Positions 36,844 to 51,280 of a stretch of 64,000 nucleotides of DNA are shown in pieces. The position numbers and the translations under genes were made by a program. Source of the stretch: Proteus cibi. GTDB taxonomy: Bacteria; Pseudomonadota; Gammaproteobacteria; Enterobacterales; Enterobacteriaceae. The DNA lies in the NCBI RefSeq assembly GCF_003144405.1, contig NZ_PENW01000031.1, forward strand, positions 62,001 through 126,000. Direction: 5' to 3'. The stretch's first letter is position 1. Each line of letters opens with the position of its first letter. The notes beneath the pieces were generated by a model. That model was not told the DNA's origin and did no database searches. It saw nothing but the letters and a program-made list of their open reading frames with translations.

Positions 36844-38973
36844 TTAATTCGCAGAATCTTCAGAAGAAGTTTCTGTTGCTTCCTGCTGATTAGCTTGAGC
36901 TTCTTTCATGCTTAAGCGAATACGGCCTTGGCGGTCAATTTCCAGTACTTTAACTGGCACTTCTTGACCCATTTCCAAGTAGTCACTCACCTTCTCAACG
37001 CGTTTGTCTGCGATTTGAGAAATATGAACCAGACCTTCTTTACCACCACCGATAGCAACGAATGCACCGAAATCTACGATACGAGTGACTTTACCGTTGT
37101 AAATACGACCTACTTCAACCTCAGCCGTAATTTCTTCGATACGCGCGATAGCTTGTTTTGCTTGATCGCCACTTGTTGCAGCAATCTTCACTGTACCATC
37201 ATCTTCGATTTCGATAGTTGTGCCAGTTTCTTCCGTTAATGCACGGATAACTGAACCGCCTTTACCGATAACGTCTTTGATCTTGTCTGGATTAATTTTG
37301 ATAGTGTGAATGCGCGGTGCGAACTCAGAAATATCAGCACGAGGTTTGCTAATTGCATCTTCCATTACGCCTAAAATATGCAGACGTGCGCTTTTCGCTT
37401 GGTTTAATGCAACTTGCATGATTTCGCGAGTGATACCTTCGATTTTGATATCCATCTGTAATGCGCTGACACCATTGCGGCTACCCGCAACTTTAAAGTC
37501 CATATCGCCTAAATGGTCTTCATCACCCAGAATATCGGAAAGAACAACAAAGTTGTCGCCTTCTTTCACTAACCCCATTGCAATACCTGCAACAGATTCT
37601 TTAATTGGTACACCTGCATCCATCAGTGCTAAAGAAGCACCACAAACAGACGCCATTGAAGATGAACCATTTGATTCAGTGATTTCAGAAACCACACGAA
37701 CGGTATATGGGAATTCTTCAATTGTTGGCATTACTGCTAACACACCACGTTTTGCTAAACGACCATGGCCGATTTCGCGACGTTTTGGTGAACCCATCAT
37801 GCCTGTTTCACCAACAGAGTATGGAGGGAAGTTATAGTGCAGTAAGAATGTATCCGTGTGCTCACCCATGATGTCATCAATAGTTTGAGCATCACGTGCA
37901 GTACCTAATGTTGCCGTTACCAGAGCCTGAGTTTCACCACGAGTAAACAGTGCTGAACCGTGAGTACGTGGTAATAAACCCGTGCGAATGTCTAATGCAC
38001 GTACCATGTCTTTTTCACGACCATCAATACGTGGTTCGCCAGCTAATACGCGAGCACGAACGATGTTTTTCTCAAGGCCTGAAAAGATTTCGCTGATTTC
38101 AGCTTCATCTAAAGTTTCATCTTCAGCGACTAACGTTGCGATAACTTCATCACGGATAGCTTCGATTTGTTCATAACGCTCTTGTTTCTCAGTGATACGG
38201 TAAGCATCACCAATACGAGCTTGTGCTAGTTGTGCAATACGGTCATGTAAAGTTTGGTTGATAGCTTCTGGCGCCCAATCCCATTTTTCTTTACCCACTT
38301 CTGCAACTAATGCATTGATGTTTTCGATCACAACTTGTTGTTGATCATGACCAAATACGACTGCACCTAACATTTCTTCTTCTGATAATAAATCAGCTTC
38401 TGATTCTACCATCAGTACCGCGCCTGCAGTACCTGCAACCACTAAGTCTAATTTACTAACTTTCAGCTCATCAACAGTTGGGTTTAAAACATATTGTCCG
38501 TCAATGAAACCAACACGAGCACCACCAATAGGACCATTGAATGGAACACCTGACAGTGCTAATACCGCAGAAGCACCAATCATTGCAACGATATCTGGGT
38601 TAACTTGTGGGTTAACAGAAACAACGGTAGCAACGATTTGAATTTCGTTTAAAAAACCTTCTGGGAATAATGGACGTAAAGGGCGGTCAATTAAACGTGC
38701 AATTAACGTTTCGCCTTCACCAGGACGACCTTCACGACGGAAGAAGCTACCAGGGATACGACCCGCAGCGTATGAACGCTCTTGGTAGTTAACCGTTAAT
38801 GGGAAGAAATCTTGTCCCGCTTTAACTTTTTTCTTGGCAACAACGGTAACAAAAACAGCGGTGCCGTCCATGTCAACCATAACAGCAGCGGTTGCTTGAC
38901 GAGCCATCATGCCAGTTTCTAATGAAACAGTATGTTGACCGTATTGAAATTTACGAACTGTAGGATTCAGCAA
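36844..38973 (-). CDS. pnp: Polynucleotide phosphorylase
   Basis: This 709-residue trimeric 3'-5' phosphorolytic exoribonuclease is a degradosome component. It has two RNase PH domains (about 1-215 and 310-550), an all-helical linker between, a KH domain ([22 protein letters not shown], about 553-615) and an S1 domain (about 620-690, [19 protein letters not shown]). The active-site region includes [19 protein letters not shown] (about 485-503). It is preceded by a hairpin typical of RNase III-controlled autoregulation and by rpsO. Confidence 0.98.
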   Translation of the reverse strand: MLNPTVRKFQYGQHTVSLETGMMARQATAAVMVDMDGTAVFVTVVAKKKVKAGQDFFPLTVNYQERSYAAGRIPGSFFRREGRPGEGETLIARLIDRPLRPLFPEGFLNEIQIVATVVSVNPQVNPDIVAMIGASAVLALSGVPFNGPIGGARVGFIDGQYVLNPTVDELKVSKLDLVVAGTAGAVLMVESEADLLSEEEMLGAVVFGHDQQQVVIENINALVAEVGKEKWDWAPEAINQTLHDRIAQLAQARIGDAYRITEKQERYEQIEAIRDEVIATLVAEDETLDEAEISEIFSGLEKNIVRARVLAGEPRIDGREKDMVRALDIRTGLLPRTHGSALFTRGETQALVTATLGTARDAQTIDDIMGEHTDTFLLHYNFPPYSVGETGMMGSPKRREIGHGRLAKRGVLAVMPTIEEFPYTVRVVSEITESNGSSSMASVCGASLALMDAGVPIKESVAGIAMGLVKEGDNFVVLSDILGDEDHLGDMDFKVAGSRNGVSALQMDIKIEGITREIMQVALNQAKSARLHILGVMEDAISKPRADISEFAPRIHTIKINPDKIKDVIGKGGSVIRALTEETGTTIEIEDDGTVKIAATSGDQAKQAIARIEEITAEVEVGRIYNGKVTRIVDFGAFVAIGGGKEGLVHISQIADKRVEKVSDYLEMGQEVPVKVLEIDRQGRIRLSMKEAQANQQEATETSSEDSAN

Positions 38974-39045
38974 AATAATATCCTTTATCTTATTGTCGCC
39001 AGATGTTTAGCGACGATGAATGATCTTTTCTCCGCTACGTCCCCT

Positions 39046-39098
39046 CGCGACTAATGAAAATATTAACCACTTCGTGAGAAATACTTTCATTAGCCGCG
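39046..39098 (-). promoter_or_regulatory. Leader hairpin of pnp (candidate RNase III processing site)
   Basis: CGCGACTAATGAAAATATT and AATACTTTCATTAGCCGCG form a long stem with two mismatches, about 75 bases upstream of the pnp start. In E. coli RNase III cuts such a leader stem and PNPase then represses its own mRNA. Confidence 0.75.
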
Positions 39099-39183
39099 CG
39101 AATTGTCGTAACTAGAGAGACTAAATAACAATCACCACATTAAAACATAACGACTAATATTAAAAATAGCACTTTCTAGTAGA

Positions 39184-39205
39184 AAAGGGGCCAACAGGCC
39201 CCTTT
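39184..39205 (-). terminator. Terminator after rpsO
   Basis: AAAGGGGCC and GGCCCCTTTT form a strong stem on the minus strand; the T tail is short. It separates rpsO from pnp with expected readthrough. Confidence 0.8.
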
Positions 39206-39223
39206 CCACTGAAACTCGCTTGA

Positions 39224-39493
39224 TTAGCGACGCAGACCTAAACGTTCAATCAGTGCAGAGTAACGAGCAACATCTTTACGTTTCAGGTAGTCCAGCAGAT
39301 TACGACGGCTGGAAACTTTACGCAGCAGACCACGACGGCTGTGGTGATCTTTTTTATGCTCTGAAAAGTGACCTTGCAGGTGGTTGATTTCTGCAGTCAG
39401 CAGTGCAATCTGAACTTCGCTTGAGCCAGTATCGTTAGCATCACGACCAAATTCAGCAACGATTTGTGCTTTCGCTTCAGTACTTAGAGACAT
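39224..39493 (-). CDS. rpsO: 30S ribosomal protein S15
   Basis: This 89-residue primary 16S rRNA-binding protein of the central domain includes the block [20 protein letters not shown] (about 38-57). [11 protein letters not shown] is the canonical start; four upstream codons in frame are not used. TTGGAG lies just before. S15 represses its own translation through an mRNA pseudoknot in E. coli. It precedes pnp. Confidence 0.98.
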   Translation of the reverse strand: MSLSTEAKAQIVAEFGRDANDTGSSEVQIALLTAEINHLQGHFSEHKKDHHSRRGLLRKVSSRRNLLDYLKRKDVARYSALIERLGLRR

Positions 39494-39616
39494 AATAAAC
39501 TCCAAATTAAGTAAAATTTTCAGATAGCCAATCTCTAATTCAGCTACCCAACTCAGCCACCTAAACAGATAGCCGTATTATTCTACGCTTCAAACACTTT
39601 TAGCGCAAGATTGCTA

Positions 39617-40570
39617 TTAAGTGTTATCTTGTGCGCTATAGTCTACAACCACTCTTTTCGGAGCGACTAGGCCATCTTTAATGATAGCAAGACCAATGAA
39701 TTTTTTTTCATCGCCTTCCGTGACTCTGACCCATTCGCCTTCATCGATGTCATGATTAACACGAACAGGTTGCCCCAGCTTGAGATAACCCGCAATAATC
39801 GTGGTTAGATTCACAACAGGGAAATGTGCAACAGCGGTATCCATAGGCAATAACAGCGCATCAAGTGCCAAGAAAGGATCGTCTTGTGCAGTTTGTGCAT
39901 TCTCTATCATCGAGCTTAATTGCTCTAACGTTACCATTCGCTCTTTAGGATAATCTGCGACTTCTAATCGACGTAAGAAAATCACGTGGGCACCACATTG
40001 TAATTTCTCACCAAGATCATCAATAATTGTTCGAATGTAAGTACCTTTAGAACAATGAATTTCTAGCTCTAGCTCATTACCTTCCCAACGAATAAACTGA
40101 AGTTCATAAACCGTGATGGGTCTTGCTTCACGCTCAACTTCAATACCTTGTCGGGCGTATTCGTAAAGCGGTTTACCTTGATGCTTTAAAGCGGAGTACA
40201 TTGAAGGGACTTGCAATGTTTCGCCACGAAAACTATCCAAGGCATCATCTAAAGCTTGCTGTGTAAATTGTACAGGGCGCTCTTGAATAACCTCACCATG
40301 TGCATCAGAGGTATCTGTTCGTTGCCCTAAACGTGCAATAACGCGATAACGCTTATCTGAATCCAATAGAAACTGTGAAAATTTCGTTGCTTCACCTAAA
40401 CAAATAGGAAGCATACCTGTTGCTAAAGGGTCCAGTGCTCCCGTATGCCCTGCCTTACTGGCATTAAACATACGACGAACTTTTTGGAGTGCATCGTTAG
40501 AGGAAATATCTTGGGGTTTATCGAGTAACAATACACCGTTAATCTCACGCCCCTTACGACGACGCCCCAT
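39617..40570 (-). CDS. truB: tRNA pseudouridine(55) synthase TruB
   Basis: This 317-residue enzyme makes pseudouridine 55 in the T loop of tRNAs. The catalytic Asp lies in [15 protein letters not shown] (about 42-56, Asp48). [13 protein letters not shown] is the N-terminal signature, and the C-terminal PUA-like domain spans about 250-317. ATG overlaps the rbfA stop by one base (TAATG type), so the two are coupled. Confidence 0.97.
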   Translation of the reverse strand: MGRRRKGREINGVLLLDKPQDISSNDALQKVRRMFNASKAGHTGALDPLATGMLPICLGEATKFSQFLLDSDKRYRVIARLGQRTDTSDAHGEVIQERPVQFTQQALDDALDSFRGETLQVPSMYSALKHQGKPLYEYARQGIEVEREARPITVYELQFIRWEGNELELEIHCSKGTYIRTIIDDLGEKLQCGAHVIFLRRLEVADYPKERMVTLEQLSSMIENAQTAQDDPFLALDALLLPMDTAVAHFPVVNLTTIIAGYLKLGQPVRVNHDIDEGEWVRVTEGDEKKFIGLAIIKDGLVAPKRVVVDYSAQDNT

Positions 40571-40971
40571 TATTTGTCCTCTTTATGACGACGCTCTTCA
40601 TCGCTTTTAACGACGTTAGAAACCAAGTTAGACATACGCATACCTTCAACTAATGAGTTGTCATAAGCAAATGTCAGTTCAGGCACAATACGTAAACGCA
40701 TCGCTTTGCCTAATAAAGAACGAATAAATCCAGCAGCTTCATTAAGTGCAGTTAACCCCTCTGCAACCATCTCTTCTTCGCTTTTTTCACCACCGGATAA
40801 GTTTAAAAAGGTGACGAATACTTTGGCATAAGCCAAATCACGAGAAATTTCAACGCCGGAAACCGTTGCCATTCCAATACGTGGATCTTTGACTTCGCGT
40901 TGTAAAATGATGGCGATTTCTTTTTGCATTTCCTGAGAAACACGCTGACTACGGCTAAAATCTCTTGCCAT
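40570..40971 (-). CDS. rbfA: Ribosome-binding factor A
   Basis: This 133-residue KH-fold factor acts in late 30S maturation and cold adaptation. MAREDFSR-type start (here [19 protein letters not shown]) and [20 protein letters not shown] are family blocks. ATG 40971 sits behind GGGAGAAATAAA; the longer frame is not used. It belongs to the infB-rbfA-truB segment of the operon. Confidence 0.97.
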   Translation of the reverse strand: MARDFSRSQRVSQEMQKEIAIILQREVKDPRIGMATVSGVEISRDLAYAKVFVTFLNLSGGEKSEEEMVAEGLTALNEAAGFIRSLLGKAMRLRIVPELTFAYDNSLVEGMRMSNLVSNVVKSDEERRHKEDK

Positions 40972-41272
40972 TTTATTTCTCCCTGACAATAGGGTATCGC
41001 CCTGATTGTCATTGTTAATTCAAATCTAAAATCAATGATATCTAAAGAGTATACATGAAGTGGTATTTAACAACCGCTTCTCTGATTTCTTTCTTTAGAA
41101 ATAAAATGTTTCTTTGGTGCTATTTTACCCTGTTATTTCACTTTCATAAATTACTGAAAGGCAATCTATTTCGGTTATGTTGAAAAATGGAGAGGAAATA
41201 AAAGGAGAATAGAGCAAAGAAAGGAATAAGAAGGGAGCCCTTGAGCTCCCTTTTAAAACAAAACGGACTAAA
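40972..41272. other. Spacer between infB and rbfA
   Basis: About 300 bases containing the infB terminator-like hairpin at 41229-41254 and otherwise AT-rich DNA without a supported gene. It is longer than the E. coli spacer as I remember it, and may hold an extra promoter for rbfA-truB. Confidence 0.5.
41229..41254 (-). terminator. Terminator-like hairpin after infB
   Basis: On the minus strand AAGGGAGC, TCAAG, GGCTCCCTT is followed by CTTATT. The stem is strong but the T tail is weak, suggesting partial termination before rbfA. Confidence 0.6.
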
Positions 41273-44029
41273 TTAATCAATAGAACGTTTGATTTCGATA
41301 ACTTGGAAGACTTCAATCATGTCGCCAACACGGACATCGTTGTAGTTTTTCACACCGATACCACATTCCATGCCGTTACGCACTTCGTTGACGTCATCTT
41401 TAAAGCGACGCAGTGACTCAAGTTCGCCTTCATAGATAACCACGTTATCACGTAGAACACGAATTGGGTTATTACGTTTAATGTTACCTTCAACCACCAT
41501 ACAGCCCGCAATCGCGCCAAATTTAGGTGATTTAAACACATCACGAACTTCTGCAAGCCCCATGATTTCTTGTTTATATTCAGGTGCCAACATACCGCTC
41601 ATTGCCAGTTTGATTTCGTCAATCAGGCTATAGATAACGGAGTAGTAACGTAAATCAACACTTTCTTGTTCAATGATACGGCGAGCAGATGCATCAGCAC
41701 GAACGTTGAAGCCAAGAATGATTGCGTTAGAAGCCGCAGCTAATGTTGCATCAGTTTCGGTGATACCACCGACGCCTGAACCGATGATTTTCAGTTTAAC
41801 TTCATTAGTAGACAGTTTAACTAATGCATCAGTAATCGCTTCACAAGTACCTTGAACGTCTGTTTTCAGAACGATGTTCAGCTCAGAAGTTTTACCTTCT
41901 TCCATGTTAGCAAACATGTTTTCCAGTTTAGATTTCTGCTGACGAGCCAGTTTAACATCGCGGAATTTACCTTGACGGTATAATGCAACTTCACGCGCTT
42001 TCTTCTCGTCACGTACAACCGTTGCTTCATCACCCGCAGAAGGAACGTTAGACAGACCTAAAATCTCAACGGGCATTGATGGGCCAGCAGATTGAACGTC
42101 TTGACCTAATTCGTTACGCATTGCACGAATACGACCGTATTCGAAACCACACAGAACGATGTCACCTTTATTCAAGGTACCTTCACGGACAAGAATAGTG
42201 GCAACTGGACCACGACCTTTATCAAGGTAAGATTCGATAACAACACCGCTTGCCATACCTTCTTTGACTGCTTTCAGTTCGAGAACTTCAGCTTGTAAAA
42301 GAATAGCATCCAGCAGTTCGTCAATACCTAAACCTTGTTTTGCAGATACATGGATAAACTGAGTTTCACCACCCCAATCTTCTGGCAGAATGCCATATTG
42401 AGACAGTTCAGTTTTAACACGATCTGGATCAGCTTCGTGTTTATCAATTTTGTTCACTGCAACAACAACCGGTACGTTTGCTGCTTTTGCGTGTTGGATT
42501 GCTTCGATAGTTTGTGGCATTACACCATCATCTGCCGCAACAACCAGAACAACAATATCCGTAACCTGAGCACCACGAGCACGCATTGAAGTAAACGCGG
42601 CGTGACCTGGAGTATCTAGGAAGGTGATTTCACCTTTGTCAGTTTTAACGTGATAAGCACCGATATGCTGGGTGATACCACCCGCTTCGCCTGATGCTAC
42701 TTTCGTTGAACGAATGTAGTCCAGTAATGATGTTTTACCATGGTCAACGTGACCCATAATAGTCACAACAGGTGCACGAGATACTGCGCTTTCTTCGCCA
42801 GTATCACGATCGCTCATGACTTGTTCTTCTAACTCGTTTTCACGACGTAAGATAACTTTGTGGCCCATTTCTTCAGCAACAAGCTGTGCAGTTTCTTGGT
42901 CTAAAACCTGATTAATGGTCGCCATAGCACCCATTTTCATCATCGTTTTGATAACTTCAGACCCTTTTACTGCCATTTTGTTAGCAAGTTCAGCAACAGA
43001 AATTGTCTCACCGATAATTACATCACGGTTTACAACAGCCGCTGGCTTATTAAAGCCTTGCTGTAATGAGCTACCTTTACGTTTACCTTTCTTGTTAGTA
43101 CGACCAGCAGCACGTGCTTCTTCACGATCTGCTTTTTCAGAATGGCGGTTGTTTTTCTTAGGACGAGGAGCCTTAGCATTGCGACCACGACCGCGGCCAC
43201 CTTCAACTTCAGCATCACTTTCATCTTCTGCATCACGAGCATAACGTGATGTTGTTACATGATAGTCTGAGCCTTCAGTTTCTGGTGCTTTAGGTTCAGC
43301 AGTCCATTTTTCAGCATTTTCTTCAGCTAAGCGACGTGCTTTTTCTGCTGCTATACGTGCTTCTTCTTCCGCTTTACGGCGCTGTGCTTCTTCCGTTTTA
43401 CGCTTCAGTTCAGCCTGTTCAGCATTGCGACGTGCTTTTTCCTGATCTGCTGCTTTATCAGCTTTTGGTTTATCGTTTTGTTTCACTTTATCTTTTTCCG
43501 CTGCTTCGCGCTTAGCTAATTCCGCTGCTTCACGTTTTGCTTCTTCAGCTTCACGTTTCGCTTTTTCTTCGGCGTCTTTCTTTGCCTTTTCAGCTTCACG
43601 TTTTGCTTTTTCTTCAGCTTCGCGCTGTGCTTTCTCTTGTGCTTCGCGCTGGGCTTTTTCTTCGGCTTCGCGATGCGCCTTTTCTTCCGCTTCACGCTGA
43701 GCTTGCTCATCCGCTTGCGCTTTTTCAACTGCGTCACGGTTCACATAAGTGCGTTTTTTGCGGACTTCGATGGCTACTGATTTACTTTTGCCACCTGTAC
43801 CAGGAACACTTAACGTACTACGCACTTTGCGTTGTAACGTTAATTTTTCTGGTTGGTTGGTTGATACGTCTTTATCACGATTCAACCAAGCCAGTAAGGT
43901 TTCTTTCTCTTTTTGGGAGACAGAATCAGAGACGGTCTTCTTAATACCGGCATCAGCAAACTGCTGTACCAAACGTTCAACCGGTGTCTGAATCTCTTCT
44001 GCCAGTGATTTTACTGTTTCATCTGTCAT
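41273..44029 (-). CDS. infB: Translation initiation factor IF-2
   Basis: This 918-residue GTPase brings fMet-tRNA to the 30S subunit and drives subunit joining. It has an N-terminal IF2_N domain (about 1-50), a very long Lys/Glu/Ala helical region (about 95-250), a second IF2_N (about 315-380), the G domain with [12 protein letters not shown] (about 425-436), DTPGHAAF and NKIDKHEAD, and C-terminal domains that bind fMet. It is longer than the E. coli protein (890) because of extra copies of a repeat close to EAEEKAQR. Internal starts make shorter IF2 forms in E. coli; not assigned here. Confidence 0.98.
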   Translation of the reverse strand: MTDETVKSLAEEIQTPVERLVQQFADAGIKKTVSDSVSQKEKETLLAWLNRDKDVSTNQPEKLTLQRKVRSTLSVPGTGGKSKSVAIEVRKKRTYVNRDAVEKAQADEQAQREAEEKAHREAEEKAQREAQEKAQREAEEKAKREAEKAKKDAEEKAKREAEEAKREAAELAKREAAEKDKVKQNDKPKADKAADQEKARRNAEQAELKRKTEEAQRRKAEEEARIAAEKARRLAEENAEKWTAEPKAPETEGSDYHVTTSRYARDAEDESDAEVEGGRGRGRNAKAPRPKKNNRHSEKADREEARAAGRTNKKGKRKGSSLQQGFNKPAAVVNRDVIIGETISVAELANKMAVKGSEVIKTMMKMGAMATINQVLDQETAQLVAEEMGHKVILRRENELEEQVMSDRDTGEESAVSRAPVVTIMGHVDHGKTSLLDYIRSTKVASGEAGGITQHIGAYHVKTDKGEITFLDTPGHAAFTSMRARGAQVTDIVVLVVAADDGVMPQTIEAIQHAKAANVPVVVAVNKIDKHEADPDRVKTELSQYGILPEDWGGETQFIHVSAKQGLGIDELLDAILLQAEVLELKAVKEGMASGVVIESYLDKGRGPVATILVREGTLNKGDIVLCGFEYGRIRAMRNELGQDVQSAGPSMPVEILGLSNVPSAGDEATVVRDEKKAREVALYRQGKFRDVKLARQQKSKLENMFANMEEGKTSELNIVLKTDVQGTCEAITDALVKLSTNEVKLKIIGSGVGGITETDATLAAASNAIILGFNVRADASARRIIEQESVDLRYYSVIYSLIDEIKLAMSGMLAPEYKQEIMGLAEVRDVFKSPKFGAIAGCMVVEGNIKRNNPIRVLRDNVVIYEGELESLRRFKDDVNEVRNGMECGIGVKNYNDVRVGDMIEVFQVIEIKRSID
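43500..43710 (-). repeat. Coding tandem repeat within infB
   Basis: A degenerate 24-27-base unit encoding (R)EAEEKAQ/K is repeated about eight times, giving a charged single alpha helix in the N-terminal linker of IF-2. Such repeats vary in number between strains by slippage. Confidence 0.75.
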
Positions 44030-44051
44030 TCTGTTCCTTCCTGCTCAGTTG

Positions 44052-46116
<2,065 letters not shown>

Positions 46117-46235
46117 ATGCAACTGGACCCTGTAACTTGCCATTCGAGAATAACCTCTTCTTACGGCACATTCCACTCAGGATCATAATCGGTTCAACAA
46201 GATGATTAATGAGAAAAGTGCTGTATTGTTAGAAG

Positions 46236-46312
<77 letters not shown>

Positions 46313-46372
46313 TTCGAAAAACGTGGCAAATTTTACGCTGATAACAAGCAAAACGCAAGCTATCTGGAATAA

Positions 46373-46462
46373 TGGTGCCGAGAACGGGACTTGAACCCGT
46401 ACGCCCGTTTTATAGGCACTACCACCTCAAGGTAGCGTGTATACCAATTTCACCACCTCGGC
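46373..46462 (-). tRNA. leuU: tRNA-Leu (anticodon GAG), leuU type
   Basis: A class II tRNA of 90 bases with CCA. The anticodon loop TTGAGGT gives GAG for CUC/CUU codons. The acceptor GCCGAGG pairs with TCTCGGC. The variable arm TGCCTATAAAACGGGCG has a roomy loop, making it about three bases longer than the E. coli leuU I recall. It lies 60 bases from metY and beside secG. Confidence 0.94.
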
Positions 46463-46520
46463 ACTTAATGAGACTGTTACTGCGTAAAAATTAACAATCT
46501 CATTTAAATCTTTACTTAGT

Positions 46521-46865
46521 TTACTGCGGAATATCTGTATTTGCTGGCGCTACAGGCGCTGCTAACTGCTCAGCTTTTTTAGCTTCTTCTGTAGTCTGCT
46601 CGATAGACATCCATTTGCTGTCTTCACGCACAGTTTTATTGGCACTTAGATTACCTAAAATAAGGGCAAGTACAATAAAAGCTGTTGCTAAAACAGCGGT
46701 CATACGGGTCATAAAGTTAGCTGAACCGCTCGAACCAAATACTGTACCGGAAGCACCTGCACCAAAAGAAGCGCCCATATCAGCACCTTTACCCTGCTGT
46801 AACAGGATCAGACCAACTAGCCCTGTTGCTACAATGATAAGAATAACAATGAGTGCCGTATACAT
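46521..46865 (-). CDS. secG: Preprotein translocase subunit SecG
   Basis: This 114-residue inner-membrane subunit of SecYEG has two hydrophobic helices (about 3-22 and 53-72) flanking the conserved LLQQGKGADMGASFGAG. MYTALIVILII at 46865, behind AAAGGTAACGC, is the canonical start; the 19 extra upstream codons are rejected. The C-terminal tail is Ala/Pro-rich. It lies downstream of glmM and next to leuU. Confidence 0.96.
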   Translation of the reverse strand: MYTALIVILIIVATGLVGLILLQQGKGADMGASFGAGASGTVFGSSGSANFMTRMTAVLATAFIVLALILGNLSANKTVREDSKWMSIEQTTEEAKKAEQLAAPVAPANTDIPQ

Positions 46866-47030
46866 TTGCGTTACCTTTTCTATGGAACTTATCGTCTTAA
46901 CGATAACCTTCGATTGCTTCACCCGCTTTAGTTCAAGACCTTACTAAGCGGGTGTGAATACTAACCAAAGCTGAACTGACAAGCAAGGTTATTTTTCTAC
47001 AAAGTGATTGATTGAAGAAAAAATCATCAA

Positions 47031-48368
47031 TTAACCCACGTGCTTCACAGCGTCAGCAATACGATTTGCCATCGCAGTGACTTGTTCTTCATTTTCACCT
47101 TCAACCATGACACGAATTAAAGGTTCTGTTCCTGATTTACGCAGCAATACACGCCCTTTACCAGCCAGTTCTTCTTCAACTGCTTTAGCGACTTTCTGAA
47201 CTTCAGGTGTCTGTAGCGGATCGTGGCTACCCGTAAAGCGAACATTCACTAAAATTTGTGGTAATAGTTTCATGCCACTGCATAGATCATGCAGACTCAT
47301 ATGGTTACGTACCATTGCACTTAAAACTTGTAAACCTGCAACAATACCGTCACCTGTAGTCGTTTTATCTAATAAAATAATGTGACCTGAGTTTTCAGCA
47401 CCTAAACGCCAGCCTTTCTCTTGTAATTTTTCAAGCACATAGCGGTCACCCACTTTTGCTCTTACAAAAGGAATACCCAGTTGTTTAAGTGCAATCTCTA
47501 ATCCCATATTGCTCATTAGAGTACCAACAGCACCACCGCGTAATTGACCTTGGCGTAATGCTTCTCTCGCAATAATGTAGAGAATTTGGTCACCATCAAC
47601 TTTTAGACCTTGATGATCAACCATGATGATACGGTCACCATCACCATCAAAAGCTAAACCAACATCAGCGCCTTCTTCTAATACGCGTTTTTGCAACATA
47701 CGAACATCTGTTGCACCACATTCTTCGTTGATGTTGATACCTGTTGGTTCACAACCAATAGTGATCACTTCAGCACCTAGTTCACGAAATACGTTTGGCG
47801 CAATATGATATGTTGCACCATGCGCACAATCAACAACCACTTTTAGACCATTAAGATTGTTTTCATTCGGGAAAGTCCCTTTGCAGAATTCAATATAACG
47901 ACCTGCCGCATCCACGATACGATTTGCACGACCCAGCTCTGCTGATTCAACACAAGTTATTGGCTTTTCCATTTCAGCTTCAATGGCTTCTTCTACTTCA
48001 TCGGGTAATTTTGTCCCATCAATAGAGAAAAATTTGATCCCATTATCATAATAAGGGTTATGAGAAGCTGAAATCACAATCCCTGCTTCCGCACGGAATG
48101 TGCGCGTTAAATAAGCAACAGCGGGTGTTGGCATTGGTCCAGTGAATGAAGCTGATAAACCTGCGGCGGCTAAACCTGCTTCTAATGCTGATTCCAGCAT
48201 ATAACCGGAGATGCGTGTATCTTTACCAATAATGATTTTGCGAGAGCCATGACGTGCTAATACTTTGCCCGCAGCCCAACCTAGTTTTAATACAAAATCA
48301 GGTGTAATTGGACTATCACCTACTTTTCCACGGATACCATCTGTTCCAAAGTATTTACGTTCGCTCAT
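47031..48368 (-). CDS. glmM: Phosphoglucosamine mutase GlmM
   Basis: This 445-residue alpha-D-phosphohexomutase converts glucosamine-6-phosphate to glucosamine-1-phosphate for UDP-GlcNAc, feeding peptidoglycan and LPS. The phosphoserine loop is [17 protein letters not shown] (about 99-115, Ser102), the metal loop DGDGDRI (about 241-247) and the phosphate-binding loop [14 protein letters not shown] near 415. Its start overlaps the folP stop by 4 bases. Confidence 0.98.
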   Translation of the reverse strand: MSERKYFGTDGIRGKVGDSPITPDFVLKLGWAAGKVLARHGSRKIIIGKDTRISGYMLESALEAGLAAAGLSASFTGPMPTPAVAYLTRTFRAEAGIVISASHNPYYDNGIKFFSIDGTKLPDEVEEAIEAEMEKPITCVESAELGRANRIVDAAGRYIEFCKGTFPNENNLNGLKVVVDCAHGATYHIAPNVFRELGAEVITIGCEPTGININEECGATDVRMLQKRVLEEGADVGLAFDGDGDRIIMVDHQGLKVDGDQILYIIAREALRQGQLRGGAVGTLMSNMGLEIALKQLGIPFVRAKVGDRYVLEKLQEKGWRLGAENSGHIILLDKTTTGDGIVAGLQVLSAMVRNHMSLHDLCSGMKLLPQILVNVRFTGSHDPLQTPEVQKVAKAVEEELAGKGRVLLRKSGTEPLIRVMVEGENEEQVTAMANRIADAVKHVG

Positions 48369-49207
48369 TCATTATTTTCCTTTGCAGAAAGAGTCGCTTG
48401 TACGACTTTCATCGCATCAACAGTCTCTTTAACATCGTGTACACGAATAATTTGTGCGCCTTGCATCGCTGCAATGACTGCGCATGCCACGCTACCAGCA
48501 ACACGCTCTTGTGGTGGTACATTCAATAGTTGTCCAACCATTGATTTGCGTGACATTCCGGCAAGTATGGGTAGACCAAAGTGATGAAGTTCACTTAAGT
48601 GCGCTAATAATTGGTAATTATGCGCTAAATTTTTACCAAAGCCGAATCCTGGATCAAGAATAATTTGATTTTTTTCGATCCCGGCATCAACACAACGTTG
48701 AATATTTTCTTGTAAAAAACGATCAACATCCATCATCACATTCTCATAATGTGGTGATTGTTGCATGGTTTTAGGATCACCCTGCATATGCATAATACAC
48801 ACTGGCAAACCAGTTTTAGCCGCTGCTGCAAGTGCTCCTGGCTCTTGTAAAGAGCGAATATCATTGATAATTGAAGCACCTACATTTGCTGATTCAGTAA
48901 TGACTTGCGCTTTGGATGTATCAACAGAGATCCATACATCAAAACGCTGACGAATAGCCTCAACAACAGGAACCACACGCTGCAACTCTTCATCAATAGA
49001 AACATCACTCGCACCAGGTCTAGTAGACTCGCCACCAATATCGATGATAGAAGCCCCTTCGGCAATTAATTTTGCCGCGTGGTTTACTGCATCATTAAGT
49101 GAATTATGAGTGCCACCATCAGAAAAAGAATCTGGAGTGACATTCAAAATCCCCATAACTTGAGGTGTTGATAAGTTAAGTTCTGTTCCTCTCGCCATTA
49201 ATTTCAT
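48365..49207 (-). CDS. folP: Dihydropteroate synthase
   Basis: This 280-residue enzyme joins p-aminobenzoate to dihydropterin diphosphate in folate synthesis; it is the target of sulfonamides. [15 protein letters not shown] (about 18-32) and GGESTRPGA (about 58-66) are the family signatures, and [10 protein letters not shown] lies near 183. It is translationally coupled to glmM (ATGA overlap) and downstream of ftsH. Confidence 0.98.
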   Translation of the reverse strand: MKLMARGTELNLSTPQVMGILNVTPDSFSDGGTHNSLNDAVNHAAKLIAEGASIIDIGGESTRPGASDVSIDEELQRVVPVVEAIRQRFDVWISVDTSKAQVITESANVGASIINDIRSLQEPGALAAAAKTGLPVCIMHMQGDPKTMQQSPHYENVMMDVDRFLQENIQRCVDAGIEKNQIILDPGFGFGKNLAHNYQLLAHLSELHHFGLPILAGMSRKSMVGQLLNVPPQERVAGSVACAVIAAMQGAQIIRVHDVKETVDAMKVVQATLSAKENNE

Positions 49208-49224
49208 TTCATTGATACCTTCAT

Positions 49225-49250
49225 AAAAAAACCCCAGAAGCCTGGGGTTT
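49225..49250 (-). terminator. Terminator between ftsH and folP
   Basis: On the minus strand AACCCCAG, GCTT, CTGGGG is followed by TTTTTTTA. Confidence 0.88.
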
Positions 49251-49286
49251 ATATTTATAACTTACTCAGGCATAACCCAATAAGGA

Positions 49287-51233
49287 TTAGTGAGTATTTT
49301 TATCAGAAGGTGTATCACTTTCTGACTCAGGCTTATCTTTTGGATCACTCGCGACATGCGTTTGTGCTGGCTGGGCAGTAGTCGTTGTACCACTATTGCC
49401 ATTATTGCCTTCCCAACCCGCCGGTGGACGAACATCACGACGATTCATTAAATCATCAATTTGAGGCGCATCGATAGTTTCATAAGTCATCAGTGCATCT
49501 TTCATTGAGTGCAGAATATCAAGGTTATCCATTAAGATCTGACGAGCTCGAACATAGTTACGATCAACGATAGCTTTAATTTCTTCGTCAATTGTACGAG
49601 CTGTTTCATCAGACATATGTTGTGCTTTAGCAACAGAACGACCTAAGAACACTTCACCTTCTTCTTCTGCGTACAGCAATGGTCCTAATTTTTCAGAGAA
49701 GCCCCATTGTGTCACCATGTTACGTGCAATATTGGTTGCAACTTTGATGTCATTAGAAGCCCCTGTAGAAACATGCTCTACACCATAGATAATTTCTTCA
49801 GCTAAACGTCCACCGTAAAGTGTTGAAATTTGGCTCTCTAATTTCTGACGGCTCGCACTAATTTGGTCGCCCTCAGGTAAGAAGAACGTCACACCTAATG
49901 CACGTCCACGAGGAATAATCGTCACTTTATGCACAGGATCATGCTCAGGGACTAAACGACCAATAATTGCGTGACCAGCCTCATGATAAGCGGTTGATGC
50001 TTTTTGTTCTTCAGTCATCACCATTGAACGACGCTCTGCGCCCATCATGATCTTATCTTTCGCTTTCTCAAACTCAACCATTGAGACAACACGTTTATTA
50101 CCACGTGCAGCGAATAAAGCCGCTTCGTTAACTAAGTTAGCCAAGTCAGCACCAGAGAAACCTGGCGTACCACGCGCTAAAATAGCGGGATCAACATCGG
50201 GTGATAACGGTACACGACGCATATGGACTTTAAGGATTTGCTCACGTCCACGGACATCAGGTAAACCAACAACCACTTGGCGGTCAAAACGACCAGGACG
50301 AAGTAATGCTGGGTCTAACACATCTGGACGGTTCGTTGCTGCGATAACAATAATACCTTCATTACCTTCGAAACCATCCATTTCAACCAGCATCTGGTTC
50401 AGTGTCTGTTCACGTTCATCATGACCACCACCTAAACCAGCACCACGTTGACGACCGACCGCATCAATTTCATCGATAAAGATGATACAAGGTGCTGCTT
50501 TTTTCGCTTGTTCAAACATATCACGAACACGAGAAGCACCCACACCCACAAACATTTCAACGAAATCAGAACCCGAAATGGTAAAGAATGGAACTTTCGC
50601 TTCACCCGCGATAGCTTTTGCTAATAATGTTTTACCTGTACCTGGAGGCCCCACCATCAGAATACCTTTAGGGATTTTACCCCCTAATTTCTGGAAACGA
50701 CCTGGATCACGTAAATACTCAACTAATTCGCTTACTTCTTCTTTCGCTTCATCACAACCCGCAACATCAGCAAAGGTTGTTTTGATTTGGTCTTCTGTCA
50801 ACATGCGCGCCTTGCTTTTACCAAAAGACATCGCACCTTTACCGCCACCACCTTGCATTTGGCGCATAAAGAAAATCCAAAGACCAATCAGTAATAGCAT
50901 TGGGAACCAAGACACAAAAATTTGAGTCAGAAGACTTTGGCCTTCAAGTGGTTCACCCGTTACTTTTACATTACGGTTCATTAAAGTGGTCAGCAGGTTG
51001 TCATCACGCATAGGCATATACGTGCTGTACTTTGAGTTATCTGTTTTAGTTACATTAATATCATAACCACTTATGCTGACCTCGCGTAATTGGTTATTAG
51101 TTAACTCATTGATAAAGGTAGAGTAATCCACCTTACGACTATTCGAATCGCTGGGTCCGAAGCTCTGGAATAATGACATCAAAACGACTGCAATAACTAG
51201 CCAGAGGATCAGGTTTTTCGCCATGTCACTCAA
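49287..51233 (-). CDS. ftsH: ATP-dependent zinc metalloprotease FtsH
   Basis: This 648-residue inner-membrane AAA+ protease is hexameric; it degrades LpxC, sigma-32 and unassembled membrane proteins. Two N-terminal helices (about 7-25 and 103-122) flank a periplasmic domain. Walker A GPPGTGKT is near 195, Walker [12 protein letters not shown] near 250, [21 protein letters not shown] near 305, and zinc site HEAGH near 420. The TTG at 51233 is 8 bases after GAGG; the ATG three codons on (51224, MAKNLILW) is the alternative. Confidence 0.98.
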   Translation of the reverse strand: MSDMAKNLILWLVIAVVLMSLFQSFGPSDSNSRKVDYSTFINELTNNQLREVSISGYDINVTKTDNSKYSTYMPMRDDNLLTTLMNRNVKVTGEPLEGQSLLTQIFVSWFPMLLLIGLWIFFMRQMQGGGGKGAMSFGKSKARMLTEDQIKTTFADVAGCDEAKEEVSELVEYLRDPGRFQKLGGKIPKGILMVGPPGTGKTLLAKAIAGEAKVPFFTISGSDFVEMFVGVGASRVRDMFEQAKKAAPCIIFIDEIDAVGRQRGAGLGGGHDEREQTLNQMLVEMDGFEGNEGIIVIAATNRPDVLDPALLRPGRFDRQVVVGLPDVRGREQILKVHMRRVPLSPDVDPAILARGTPGFSGADLANLVNEAALFAARGNKRVVSMVEFEKAKDKIMMGAERRSMVMTEEQKASTAYHEAGHAIIGRLVPEHDPVHKVTIIPRGRALGVTFFLPEGDQISASRQKLESQISTLYGGRLAEEIIYGVEHVSTGASNDIKVATNIARNMVTQWGFSEKLGPLLYAEEEGEVFLGRSVAKAQHMSDETARTIDEEIKAIVDRNYVRARQILMDNLDILHSMKDALMTYETIDAPQIDDLMNRRDVRPPAGWEGNNGNSGTTTTAQPAQTHVASDPKDKPESESDTPSDKNTH

Positions 51234-51280
51234 GGGATTAACCTCATATTACAACTGTGTTAACAAATAGCTTTAGGGTA

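Noticed and set aside
43500-43710. Repeat array in infB as a possible CRISPR or minisatellite locus
   Set aside because: Repeats are in frame, encode a charged helix and have no spacers of constant length.
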